Shown: piece by piece, positions 10,808 to 22,440 of the stretch | Layout: every line of letters starts with the position of its first letter | Numbering within the stretch: position 1 is the first letter of the stretch | Source of the DNA: Tetrapyrgos nigripes | Taxonomy: Eukaryota > Basidiomycota > Agaricomycetes > Agaricales > Campanellaceae | DNA: 64,000 nt | Assembly (NCBI GenBank): GCA_013368315.1 | Contig: JAACJM010000085.1 | Location: forward strand, 62,001 to 126,000 | Direction of reading: 5' to 3' | The notes under the pieces: generated by a model | Databases searched by the model: none | What the model was told of the DNA's origin: nothing | What the model saw: the letters and a program-made list of their open reading frames with translations, nothing else | Translations under genes and position numbers: made by a program

Positions 10808-13800
10808 ATGTCCGACAACGGTGATAACCCCAATCTCGACGACCTCTTCAATTCACAGTCAAGGGCGCTGGCGCCTGCGGCTGTCGGTTCACAGGTGGTG
10901 CTTATGAGTCTAGTTTCGGTGCGTAGTCTGTGTTATTTCAAATGACCTCATCACTCAAGTCTCGCTAACAGGTCGCTACTATCGTCGTCTTCAACATCTT
11001 ACGTCCCAAAAACAAAGTAACCATCTTCATTTAGGCCTTTTGTTGCAAGCTTTGAACACAAGTATCTCTAGGTCATCTACGAACCCAAGGTCAAATATCA
11101 TGTCGGTGACAAACCACCTCCTCGGATATCCGACTCTCTGTTCGGTTGGCTGCCTCCATTAATACATACCAAAGAGCCCGAGCTCCTCGACAAAGTCGGA
11201 TTGGATGCAACCACTTTCCTTCGTTTCACCCGCCTCATGCGTTGGCTCTTCACTGGAGTCACTGCACTGACATGTCTCGTCCTTATCCCCGTCAATGCCG
11301 CGTACAACATCCGCAACGTCAAGTCAAGCAGAAGAGATATCCTCAGTACCCTCACAATTAGGAATGTTCAAGGCAACTGGCTCTTCGTCCATGTCGCCGT
11401 GACGTATCTGATCACGTTTCTCATCATGGGCGTTGTCTACCTGCACTGGAAGAAGGTGGTCGAGCTTAGGATCAAGTGGTTCCGTTCTCCAGAGTATATG
11501 CAATCTTTTTATGCACGGACACTCGTTGTTATGGGTGTTCCGAAGAAATTGCAGTCCGACGAAGGAATCAGGGCCATCTTCGAGAGTGTCAAGGTTCCTT
11601 ATCCCACGACCAGTGTGCACATCGGCCGACGTGTCGGACGACTACCAGAGCTCATTGAATTTCACAATAACACTGTTCGAGAGCTTGAGGAGCACCTCGT
11701 GAAGTATTTGAAGGGTGGCAGAGTGGGTAAAAACCGTCCTACTATCCGAATCAACAGTACTTGTGGTTGCGGTGGAAGAAAAGTGGACGCTATAGATTAC
11801 TATACGTAAGTACTTCTCGTTTTCCTATTTGCTGCGCAATCTGACCATATTTTCCAGCGAAAAACTCAAGCGAACTGAAGCTGCCATTGAGGAATATCGT
11901 CATGAAGTCGACTCTCGCAAAGCGGAGAACTACGGTTTCGCCAGTATGGCCGCAGTTCCCTATGCCCATATTGTTGCAAAGATACTGGAAGGCAAACATC
12001 CCAAAGGCACAGACATCACTCTTGCTCCTAATCCAAAGGATATCGTCAGTCTTGTAACCATTGATCAAATGTGATCTCATAGCCTGACCTTTTCCCGACA
12101 GATCTGGGAAAACATGAGCAAGACACCAGGTGAAATCAGAGGAAAGAGAACAATTGGTTTTTTGTGGTTGATTCTCGTCTGTTTCTTCAACACAATACCT
12201 CTGTTTATCATCTCCGTTTTGGCCAACTTGGACAGTGTAGGGTTTCGTGTCTCTTTTTCCATTTTATAAAGCAATTGATATCTCTTACCACAGATCAAAA
12301 CATACGTTCCCTTCCTCGAATCATGGTCTAATTCATCCCCATTCTCGTTTGCTTTCATTTCTGGTGTATTGCCCCCTACGGTATCTGGTATTTTCGGATT
12401 CTTCTTGCCCATCATCATGAGGTGGTTGAGTCAGGTTTGTACCTGTTTAGTCGGCCTCTCTTTGGCTGCCATGAACTCACAACCTTCCAGTTCATGGGTT
12501 CTCTTACTCACTCAAAACTTGATCGTCAAGTCATTGCACGATACTTTGCATTTTTGGTTATCTCCCAGCTGGTCATCTTCACATTGATCGGTGTTATCTT
12601 CAGTCAGTTTAATCCGCTGTCTACCGTCGTTGTTAAGGTGTATATTGACTAATCTCGTCTAGACTCTGTTGAACAAATTGTTCAACAAATCGGCAAGAAG
12701 AGTTTCCAGGAAATTATAAACAACTTGAGCAGTGAGTGTCTGATTGCCCTGGTTGCCCTGAATTTTCCCTAACATTCCATCATTCCAGGTCTCCCCGTAC
12801 TATCAACAGAACATACATCGACCAGTCGTCGTATTGGTTGACATTCTTCCCGTGCGTGATATTCCATGTCCGTTCCAAGCGTTTTAAACCCACACATCTT
12901 TTCACGTACAGATTGCGAGGTTTCTTGGTCATTTTCGACTTGGCACAGATCATCAACTTGGTATGGGTCACTTTCAAATCTCAGTACGTTGTATCGTTCT
13001 CTTTACGGGATTCAATATTCATGGTATCTGTCTAGCGTGTGGGGTCGTACTCCTCGAGATATACGTGAATATACTCAACCACCCGAGTTCCAATATGCTA
13101 TTTACTAGTACGTGTTTCCGATGCTGTGATAGATATGGTACTGACGTCCTCTCTACAGTTCTAACCTTGTGAGCATGTCAACCTATCTTCATCTTCCTGA
13201 TTCGAAGTACTGATGATATATCTTTACAGCTGTTCATGGGAGCTGTCGGTCTTGTGTTCGCGCCATTGGCTCCGTTGGTCGCCCTCGCAGCAGCCATCGT
13301 GTTCTGGATGAGTTCTTGGGTGTACAAATATCAATTGATGTTCGTTTTCATCACGAAAGTTGAGAGCGGAGGGGTATGTATTACTGAGTATCTGTTGCGG
13401 GCTGACTAACTCTCCTACTTCCATAGCGACTTTGGAACGTTGTGATCAACCGTCTGCTTTTCTCCGTTGTATTGATGCAGGCTCTGATGCTGCTGAGTGA
13501 GTCCATTTGTTTGCTGTTCTGTCTCCTTCTGTACTGAGATTCGTATCTAGCCATCGGTTTGCAGTACGGGTTCAAATCCTTTACGTGGCTCTGCACCATT
13601 CCCCCAATCTTCATGATTGCTGCTTTCAAGGTCTACATCAACCGTGCATTCGACCCCAAATTCCGTTACTATACGCCAACGGAGGAGGAACTCCGACTTG
13701 CGAAGGTCCACTCTGAACGTGGCGACATCAAGGGCCACAGGTTGGAGAAACGTTTCGGTCACCCGGCACTGCATGCAGAGCTCTTTACACCGATGTTACA

Positions 13801-14599
13801 TGCCAAGATGATGCCTCTCTTAGGTCAAGTCTACGGTGGCAAGATTGGCTCAGAAGAGACAAAACTGAAGGAATACGGTGGTCAGAAGATGGGCGCTCAG
13901 ATTGTAGAGGGTGGTGTGAGGATTGCAGCCATCAGTCAAAGTGATCTCGAGTATGACCCTGCGTTGTACCGCCGAGATCGTGGTGAGCTGGATTGGGATG
14001 CTCGGTCTATGGCGTCCACTGCCATGTTCAGCGACACCGCATCCGTCATGGGTGGTCCTGGTGGTCCTGGTGGCAGCGGGTTCTTTGCTGGCAGTAACGC
14101 CACGCTTCCTGGCTATGACCGCTATCTTGCTGGAGGACCTGGTGCCGGTACTGGCCCTAATACTCCAGAACAGTTCGAGCTTTCCAGGCTAGATTCACCC
14201 AGCGAACCGTTACTCAGCCCTCGTTCAAATTACTTCCAGATGCAAGGCGGAATATCGAGTTCATCGTTGTCGCAACCACCGTTACAACCACCGTCAACGT
14301 ATACGGACGGGTTCTCAAGGGAAGCGCCTCTTCACCGTCCATATGAACAGCAGCATAGCTTCGGTGATATGGGAGGGTATCGAACTGCCAGCCCCTTCGA
14401 AACGAGGAGTGCTTCGCCTTACAGAGATAGCAGAAGCAATACGCCTGTTTCCCAATACCCACCCCAACATACACGACAGTTCACGCAAGATCAGTATCCT
14501 CCACAACACGGCTCACCGCAGATGTACCCCATGGATCATTCTCGACAAGCCAGTAACAATTCAGGGAACATGGCTGGTCGAGGCGCACACAAAGCATAA
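10808..14599 (+). CDS. CSC1/OSCA/TMEM63-family cation channel
   Basis: Multi-pass membrane channel of the family known in yeast as CSC1 and in plants as OSCA; members conduct cations in response to osmotic or membrane stress. The start MSDNGDNPNLDDLFNSQSRA leads into a first membrane span (VVLMSLVSVATIVVFNILRP). Then follow the conserved FLRFTRLMRWLF and LFVHVAVTYLITFLIMGVVY. A cytosolic RRM-like block has TLVVMGVPKKLQSDEGIRAI and a long charged helix. The RSN1_7TM core includes IGFLWLILVCFFNTIPLF, GVLPPTVSGIFGFFLPIIMR, RGFLVIFDLAQIINLVWV and FAPLAPLVALAAAIVFWMSS. The C-terminal tail has repeated GGPGG and Ser/Pro/Gln-rich segments, likely disordered. About a dozen introns. Probably plasma or internal membrane. 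Family firm, physiological role inferred. Confidence 0.93.
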
Positions 14600-15421
14600 A
14601 AGGCCTCCAAACATCTGTTTTTCTAGTTTTATGTTGTGGTTTTTGCCGTGATTATTGCTCAAACCGCTTTCCCTGGCGTGACGCGTCCTTTTACCCGTAC
14701 CCCTCCCTCCCTCGTGACCGCCATCTCGCGTAATCGCACCTGCACCGCCGTCTCTGCCTACCCAACGGTCACCATCGTCAAAGTTATCTCTCAGGCTCAC
14801 AACCAACTTGGACTGCCTTCACATGCATTTCAGATCATTTTTTGGATTACGTTCATTTTTGGGCTAAGGGATATCGTTGATTTATGGACACTCGAATTTT
14901 GTACCTATTGATTGCTGCTTTACTGTATCGGACATCGTATATAAGTTATCAATACTTGCTCTAATCCTCTTTCTCATTTTGACTGTTGTGTAGGACGATC
15001 CATCATCCATATATAGGAGCAAGTCCCTGTCAATATACAGATTTTTTTTCTGGGATGTAGTGTCGCGTTGCTTTCCGGAAAGGCTTGACAGTAATCATCG
15101 ATATGAGGGGGAAAGGGTGGTGCAATCCACACGCACATGCGAGATGGAACGATTAGCAGGGAAAGTCAGATGACAGCGAGCAGAAGATGACTTCGGACTT
15201 TGCTCAGGAACTGCCAGGAAAGGATCGGTACGAAGCTGTCGTCCACATAAGGAAAAACTTCAGGAGTCAGGCCCAGTGATGAACCTTTTCAGGCGTTTAA
15301 AGTCTGGGAGATAAAGCCTCTTACTAGACTACACAGGACTCGACGTTGCTGTCGCGCCTGACAGTTCCGATGTCAATGATTAGACTCTCGAAAGCAGACA
15401 ATACTCGGAATCCGGGCCATG
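14600..15421. other. Intergenic region between convergent genes
   Basis: 822 bp holding two 3' UTRs. Open frames on both strands here lack any recognisable motif. No repeat or RNA gene seen. Confidence 0.5.
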
Positions 15422-16660
15422 TTATCCTCCTTGCTCCATCAATTCGTTCAAAGCACGAACAACGATGCCAAGAGCTTGTCTGACTTTGTCTCGTTCAGCT
15501 TCTTTCACCCTCGGCATAAACCGTCCCTCGAACTTATCAGGATGGAATCGCAAAAAGGTCTCTCGGAGCTTGTCTCTTCGATCTTTCTTCTCCTTTTCCC
15601 ACTCGGAGCTTTCCTTATTGGAAGATGATGATGAAGATGATGACGATGTGGTCGAGAACAGGAAGAGTGAGATGGCATCCCGAGTGAGGTCCTCCAACGC
15701 CACAGAGACAGACATCGCTCTGGACTTGCTATTCTTGTCCTTGTCCTTGTCTGATTTAGATGCAGATGTACTGAGATGGACGGGCCATGGCACGTCATCG
15801 AAACTGAGTGGTGTCGCGGTATCACCGGGAGGGATTGGAGCGAGGAGTTCCTTCCAACGGTTGTCGTATAGCTCACGAACGTGTTCCCATTTTCGATGTT
15901 CCCTTTCGTGCCGTCGGCGTCTACGTTCCTCTGCCGCTGCTTTTTCGAGTCTTTCGGTTTCCTCTTGTAGAGCTTTTTCCTGAGCACGTCTAGCAGCATG
16001 TTCTGCCTTTTTGCGTTCTTTCTCCTCGAACTCGTGGGCATGGGTTTTCCTGTATAACAGTGATTAGACATGACGAATCGATGAATGAAACTTGAACGGC
16101 TACAACATACCTATACATCCCTTGTCTAATCCATTCCACATATTCCTCCTGGTCCAGAGTCATTGGATCGATACTTTCATAGTCAATTCCGCTGCCAGTG
16201 CCACCTCTAGAGCCAGCCCCTCCCCAATGCATCGGTACATGAGCAAAAGAGTTGAATCTAGCTTCAACAGAATCCAGCCTTTCATCATCTTCAAAAGCCA
16301 TCGAAAGTTTATCTCTAAATCGCTTGTCCTCCTGCTCTGCCCAGATGAATTCGTAGTCTTGTTTATAGGCATGTCCGTAGGGGTCGTATGAGTTTTTGGA
16401 GGATTTGGGTTTGGAGGAGAAGGATGAAGACGACTCTGGTTGTGGGCCAATGAAATCTTCGTCTTCAGAGTCCCATTTGCGGAATTCGGTGGATTCGTCG
16501 GGAATGTCAGTGGGGCGAGATCCCTCCGAGGCAAGCCTCCGTCGTCGAGATCTAAACCATATTTCCGCCGTCTTTTAGCTTCCTTCTTTTGTTTTTTACG
16601 CCATTGGTGCGCTGCCTCTTCTTCGGGGGTGCGTTTGAGATGGAGTTTGGCCCTGGGCAT
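15422..16660 (-). CDS. NFKBIL1-like protein with J-like helix
   Basis: The protein resembles fungal relatives of NF-kappa-B inhibitor-like protein 1, a nuclear and spliceosome-linked family; no ankyrin repeats are visible here. The start at 16660 gives MPRAKLHLKRTPEEEAAHQW and a basic KKQKKEAKRRRKY run. The middle has DDERLDSVEARFNSFAHVPM and LDQEEYVEWIRQGMYRKTHA, then a Lys/Glu/Arg coiled coil with KWEHVRELYDNRWKELL. The end holds the hallmark ETFLRFHPDKFEGRFMPRV, an HPD J-domain-like helix, and VVRALNELMEQGG. A poly-Ser tract coded by TCX repeats precedes it. One intron (about 16050-16110) is clear. A 95-bp intron at 16463-16557 is needed to join the frames, although its sequence also looks coding. 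An alternative is a frameshift. Confidence 0.82.
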
Positions 16661-17075
16661 TATATGTGCATGGTAATGATGGAGGTTGGCGGAAAGATGT
16701 TTGTTGACGTCAGACCTGTGCACAAGCTTCTTGTTGGCAACACCCGTCGCTCGACCTATACCTCGTTGTCTATATAAATATTTCTCAGTTATGATACCTG
16801 AGACTGGTATGTCGGGACGCCCAGTGAAAATGTGTAACAATACTGTCTGTACGTGTCAGCGGAACGCCCGCTTCCTAGTATCTCTGTATCGCCGTATCTC
16901 TTTCAGTTTTTTGATGAACACCAGGAACACGTTGCCGTCGCCGACGACGCGTACATGTGACGTCAACGACTTCGGGATTTTCAAATTCTCCATTCGACGT
17001 GCAAAGCTGTAAAGATTTCAATGACACGCTAAAGCCTAATACGTCTATCCCTCTCTTTCTTTCTCTCTATTTACC
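16661..17075. promoter_or_regulatory. Divergent promoter region, NFKBIL1-like / AAA ATPase
   Basis: 415 bp between divergent start codons. A long TC-rich tract (17050-17070) lies just upstream of the ATG at 17076, a common fungal 5' UTR feature. No gene seen. Confidence 0.4.
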
Positions 17076-19835
17076 ATGTCCCTAGTCTCTCGCGCTGCAC
17101 GTCACCTACCAAAAAATTTCCTTGCCTCCCGACACCCCGGTCCATTATCACAACTTCGTCTGTATACCGAGAAAAAGTCAGCGCCTAAACAGACGCCGCA
17201 TATACCAGATTCGAACCACGGGTATCCGCATTCTTCCAAGCCTAATCCCCAAGTACGTCACGAAGTCCAAGAAGGCACCGAGGCAATCAGCTACCCATTC
17301 AATCCACCCGGAAATGGTGCTAGTCCCAACGTTGGCCCGTCGAGCGGTGGTTTCAAGTTCTCCGGAAATCCTTTCATAGATGCAGGAGTCACGACAGTTA
17401 TTGGCCTTGGAATGGGTAAGCGCTCCACTTTTGCTTTGCCTTTACACTCGGAACTGACTTTGCTATCACAGTATTCTTTGGTGGTGTCGCGTACATACAG
17501 TGGTACAAGTGGAACGTGTTGAACAAGGTATGGCCATCTTCTCGCTTTCCAATATGTGACAACAACTTTTTCCTAGGTCGAGCTTGCTTTTGAACCCGGC
17601 TGGGACCCTGCACTCGAAATTGCAAGCAACAGCTACAAGAGACGCGACCATGAAGACAAGGCAACCGAGTTTGATGTAGAACCTCCTTGGACACAGCATC
17701 TTCGACGCCAGGAGCAAGATTACATCGACAGAATCGTTCACGGAGAAGAGCCTGGTCATTACTTTGTGTTATTGGGTCCCAAGGTGCGTAAAGTGACGTT
17801 TTGGACATCTCAAACATTTTCATTCATCCCTTACTCAGGGTTCAGGCAAGGGTACGATGGTATACGAAGCTATGGCGTCAATAAAAGCAGACGGTGTGGC
17901 AGTATGCGACGCTCATCCTGACCTTGAAGTGTTTCGACTTCGCCTCGGAAAAGCTCTCAATTTTGAATTTCATGAAGATTCGCAGACGGGGCTGTTCCAA
18001 AGACGGGATCCTCGAGAAGGCAAATCATATTATTCAGACCCTGGACATGAGAATGTATATTAACCGTTATCTTTCAGCTGGTCCTTCTCTCGACATTGAG
18101 CGAGGCGAGTCCTCATGTTTTCATTCACGACCCTGACATAACTCAACACGCGTTTGCAGCTCTCAATAAATTAGAAAAAGTCGCGTTTAGACGCGCCAAG
18201 AAAAGAGGAAAACCATCGGTTCTCATATTTAACAACGTTCATCACTTTAACAACGACGAAGATGGCCGTAATATGCTGTTGCAATTGCAACAACGGGCAG
18301 AGGCGTGGGCTGCTAGCGGTGAGTAGTTTATTTTGGACTCTATGCCCAACCGTCGGAACCGTGGACTCATTAATTTTTGCTGGATGTAGGCATTATGACC
18401 ATGGTATTTACGAGGTGAGTGTTGGATCCCTCCTGCTTATCTCTTGTGTATATGGTATGCCTGACCACGTACATGCACCTTTACTATTAGCGACGATCAC
18501 TGGCCTTTCCATGTAATGCGTAAGTCACGGACCGATCGGTGGCAACTATCATTCTAACACTCAATCCTTATGCCATCAGGTAGAACCGCCAGCAAGATGC
18601 TTGTAAGTCTTATCTTCTTTCTATCCTCCACCCATTCACGCACATATCATGAAGTAAAACTGACACACCACCAAATAGGTCTTATCGATATACGACTTGG
18701 ACAACAACGCAGCCCTTCACGCATGTGGCCGCATGCGCAAGGGTTTCAGAAATAGAGCAGGAGATCCAGAGGAGATTAAGAAAGTTGTTTCTATTGTTGG
18801 TGGGAGGTTATCCTATTTGTACAAGGTGCAGACTTTTATTTCGTCTTTTTTATGACGAATGATTGACTATAGTCCGCCTAGGTCGCGTCTGCACGCGATG
18901 CATGTCAGATGGCGGATAATATGCTCAAAGTAGAGAAGGAGTGGTTGTTGAGTCAGATTGGTATGTCTTCACTCTGATTTGCGAGACCACAACCGTTAAA
19001 GTTTGGACCTTTTGAAAGGTCTTATTGTGGATTGTGATGACGACGTCATGGACGAGGTACGTATGACTAGTCACCCTCTCCTCCTTCGCATTCGTTCCTC
19101 ACCACAATACCCTAGCAAAAATGGAGTTCATGCTCCTGGCTTCTACTTCAAGAGTTTGTCAAACTAAGAAAGGAACAAGAACGTCAAGAAGAAGAAGACA
19201 TCAAAACAGGAAAGATCTCTGAAGCCGACGCGTGTGGTCTTCCGTTACCTACTATTACATATGTACGTGCAAATGGGCGAAAGCTCCCCCTCCTCCTTCT
19301 CGTTCTTCCTCGATTTTCATGCTGATTGGGCTTGACTGCCTCTACACTACACAGTCTAGATGTCGGCAACTTATGACACGTACAGATTTCATGGAAGGTA
19401 TGTAGTCCATAATTCATGCAAGATAAAGGCTAACACGCTTGTTTGGGATTGTAGAGCTTGATAGACTGAATATCATCTCAATTGATGTGAGTCTCTGTAC
19501 CTTTTTACTTCACTTCAAATTCCTGTGCGCAGTTAGCTAGAAGTCTAACATATCAATCTCAGTCATACCAAAACGTCCGCCCAGACTCCATGCTCATCCT
19601 CCACGCTGCAAGACAAGTTGTAGAAGAGGAAGACTTTGAAGAAAGACTTACTGCGGTCAGGGACCGTATAGATGATATCGAGAGTTTACATAGAACACGA
19701 GAGTTGACGGTATTACTTTTCCTGGCCTGCTCAGAGACTGACACTAATGGCACGCCTTTCTCACAGTTCAAGGACCTTAATAAGGGTGACAAGATACGAT
19801 TAGAAGTAGACAAGGAGGGTGAGAGGACGGTGTAG
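17076..19835 (+). CDS. Mitochondrial AAA-type P-loop ATPase (Orc1-like fold)
   Basis: An ATPase probably anchored in the mitochondrial inner membrane. The N-terminus MSLVSRAARHLPKNFLASRH looks like a presequence, and a single membrane span follows (ITVIGLGM-VFFGGVAYIQWYKW region, about residues 107-130). The Walker A motif is LLGPKGSGKGTMVYEA. A Walker B-like strand is SVLIFNNVHHF, with Asn where Asp-Glu would be usual, so ATP hydrolysis is not certain. Later blocks are TMVFTSDDHWPFHVMRKS, VLSIYDLDNNAALHACG, KKVVSIVGGRLSYLYKVASA and a Glu-rich C-terminal coiled coil ending GERTV. About a dozen short introns; two in a row (18020-18077 and 18105-18159) appear to use GC donors. I cannot assign a specific substrate. 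Similar to fungal proteins annotated as Orc1-like AAA ATPases. Confidence 0.82.
18020..18159 (+). other. Pair of GC-AG introns around a 27-nt exon
   Basis: The exon before ends ...CGAGAAG and is followed by gcaaat; the acceptor TTTCAG is at 18077. The exon 18078-18104 (27 nt) codes for the residues GPSLDIER. It is followed by gcgagt and the acceptor TTGCAG at 18159. The introns are 58 and 55 bp, normal for this genome, and the frame is kept (REAGPSLDIERALNKLEKV). GT alternatives give a 23-bp intron, a stop, or a 43-bp intron. Confidence 0.65.
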
Positions 19836-20314
19836 GTCATGTATCTTACATCCTATGTATTTTGCTGGACTGGACACGCTACATACTATATACCAATAAT
19901 ATTCGGAATTTGGTTGTCTCATCAATCTTCCTGACAGGCAACACCAAAGAGTAAGAGTGGCAATGAGAACCGGACAATTGTACCGGTTTTGCAGCTTCAT
20001 CTTTGCTGCCTTTAGTTTCTATTCCACTCCGATGACGTCGTACGTACGTATGTAGAGAATAAAAGGAAGAAAACACTAACTATGAAGCAGACCGATAGAG
20101 GTTAGTATATATGTATGGATGAGTTGGATGAGTTGCAAGGAAAATAATACTAATAGGTGATATACTATACAATGGTTACAACGCACACTTTTCGCAACTG
20201 CGCGTTCAGGACAGATGGGTGAGTGGAAGGAGAGAAAACAAAAAGTCATCAAAAGCGACGAGGTCCATTGGTTTCAACCGGTTTTCACTATCCATCCCAT
20301 GACAATCAATAACC
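19836..20314. other. Intergenic region between convergent genes
   Basis: 479 bp of A/T-rich sequence holding two 3' UTRs. No gene, RNA or clear repeat. Confidence 0.5.
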
Positions 20315-22440
20315 CTAGACGGCTATTGGGACGGGTTTGGAATCATCCTTCTTCCCACCAGAAGCTGCTGCAGCGGCTTCAGCCTCTTTCACAGCCTTTT
20401 CCGCCTCGCTCTTCTTCTCCTCTATCTCCTTCATCTGTTTTTGAAGCTTTTCCCTGATGCCAGCACCCGATTGATTAAAAGTCACGCTTTTGTGCGGACT
20501 GGGTCCACCTATTGATCCAGGTTCTGGATTGGGGACGGTGACGAGAGGTGCGGTTGTTGATAAACCACGATGGAAAGACGTGGGTAATACACGACCTTCA
20601 GGATGTTGGAATGGACAGGTTGCTTTGGTGCAACTTGCCCCGAACCGACAAGGTTGTGCGTAGTGGCTGTTGGAGGATTGGCGAGGGTGTGAGAATGTAC
20701 AGCCAGGGCGTGTGCAAGAAGTTCCGAACCGACAGGGGACGGTATTGGGAGGTGGGAAAGATGATGAGGGTGGTTGCTGCTGTGGGGGAGCGGGAGACTC
20801 TACAGAACGGTAATTAGAGTCTAGTGAAAAGATAGAAGATAGACAAGACTTACGATGAGGCTTGAGCACAGCTGGGCTGACGTGGGCTTTGACACAATCC
20901 TTGTCCTTGCAATCTTTGCCTTGTTCACAAGGATCATTGCTCAAGACCACGCCGCTCTCTGGTGTTGCAACTGGGGATGGATGGGACCACCTGCAGTGAG
21001 CATTCGTACATAAAAGCCCAAACTTGCAGAGCGTAGGTGACTGGGGACGTTCTGGGACGGCATATGCGGGACGAGCAAGAGCAGGAGTGGTAGACGGGGT
21101 TGCAGATGGGGCAGGTACTGTTGCCGAAGGTGTAGGTGCAACGATAGGCACTGCTGCAGAAGATGACTGAGTGTCTGACGTAGATGCCGACTTGTCTTCG
21201 GGTTTGGGGGTAGAAACCGACGCTGGAGCCCCTCCCCTTCCTCTATCACCACCACCTCGTCCTCTACCTCCACGTCCTCCTCTACCTCCTTGTCCATGCC
21301 CATGAGGAGCACCTTGGAATCCATTCATCCCCATATTTTGCATCATAGTCATATCTCCTCCTCCTGGCATCATGCCCTGCACAGGAAATCCACCAAATTG
21401 GCCGGGATTGATCATTCCAGTGATTTGCGCCATAAGAGCCATCTGGTTCATCATCAACTCCTGCAGCATGACTGGATTACCCATCCCATTCATCGCATTC
21501 ATGTCCATTCCATTCATCGCAGGGAATCCACCGGCCATCATCATACTAGGGTCTGAGTTGACGATATTGTCAATACGAGCCTGAATCTCATCCCGTTGGT
21601 TGAGACCATTTTGATGATTACCGGGAGGAGGGCCAGAGCTCATTCGGTCGATCAAACTCCTTGAATTGGATTGGCCGTCTCGCTGCATGGCTCTTGGGCC
21701 AGTAGGTAGGTCAGTGCGGCGAATTTTGTTGGGGTGGTTTGGTGAGGGTGACCTTGCAGACGCAGAACGCTTGTTTGACGACGAGGGAAGAGCTTGTGAG
21801 ATGGCTTGTTGATAGACGCCATTTCGCGGTGTTTGGTTCACTCTTCGGGATGAGTCATTCGATGTGGTAGGTAAAGGTGGAGGTTGCTCGGTTGAAGGAG
21901 AGGTTGCCGGTCGTGAAGTCTCGTTTTCGGGAGAGCCTTTTGCTGCTTCTGCGAACAGCCAGTCCGTGAAGCTGCGGTCTGTTGAAACAAGTCAGTATAA
22001 GTTCGGGAAGGCACACGAGCCATAAAACACACCGAAATCGGCACCAATCACTAGCAAAATGGGTTTCAGTACAAGGGAAGAAGTAGACAGAGTCATGGCA
22101 CGCACAATCCTCTAATTCGGCGGTAATTTGGTCTGCAAAAAAGTCGTCGCTCAGAATAGTGGACGATGGTATTGTAAGAAATCACGTACCAGCAGTTTTA
22201 TTGTTAATGATCATTATTGTTATGTATTCCGCCATGACTGGGTCTAAAAAGAGTGTTAGAAAGGATTGAGTGCTGCTGAAGACGGACTTACCAGCGTCTG
22301 GGCTGAAGCCCCGGTTAATGAGTTCATCTTGGATAGAATTCTGGAGAAAAAAGTGAGAAAAGACTAGAGAATATCCTGAGCAGGATACAGACCTGTAGGG
22401 CGGTGGCACGGTCAGTTCCAATGGTGAGACCGAAAGGCAT
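20315..22440 (-). CDS. NAB2: NAB2-type CCCH zinc-finger poly(A) RNA-binding protein
   Basis: Nuclear polyadenosine RNA-binding protein that in yeast controls poly(A) tail length and mRNA export. The start at 22440 gives MPFGLTIGTDRATALQ, joined through short exons to NSIQDELINRGFSPDA, DPVMAEYITIMIINNKTA and DQITAELEDLIGADF. That is the PWI-like N-terminal fold of NAB2. A Met/Gly/Asn-rich middle and an RGG-type segment (GRGGRGGRGRGGGDRGRGG) follow. Four CCCH fingers of C-x5-C-x4-C-x3-H spacing are visible: CKFGLLCTNAHCRWSH, CEQGKDCKDKDCVKAH, CRFGTSCTRPGCTFSH and CRFGASCTKATCPFQH. The C-terminus is a charged coiled coil. Yeast Nab2 has seven fingers, so this is a shorter array. The intron between fingers 2 and 3 (20800-20853) is 54 bp and lacks a stop in frame. 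Confidence 0.93.

Noticed and set aside
17205..17235. tRNA B-box-like GGTTCGAATCT on the minus strand
   Set aside because: Lies within a coding exon of the AAA ATPase, and no acceptor or anticodon arm can be folded around it.
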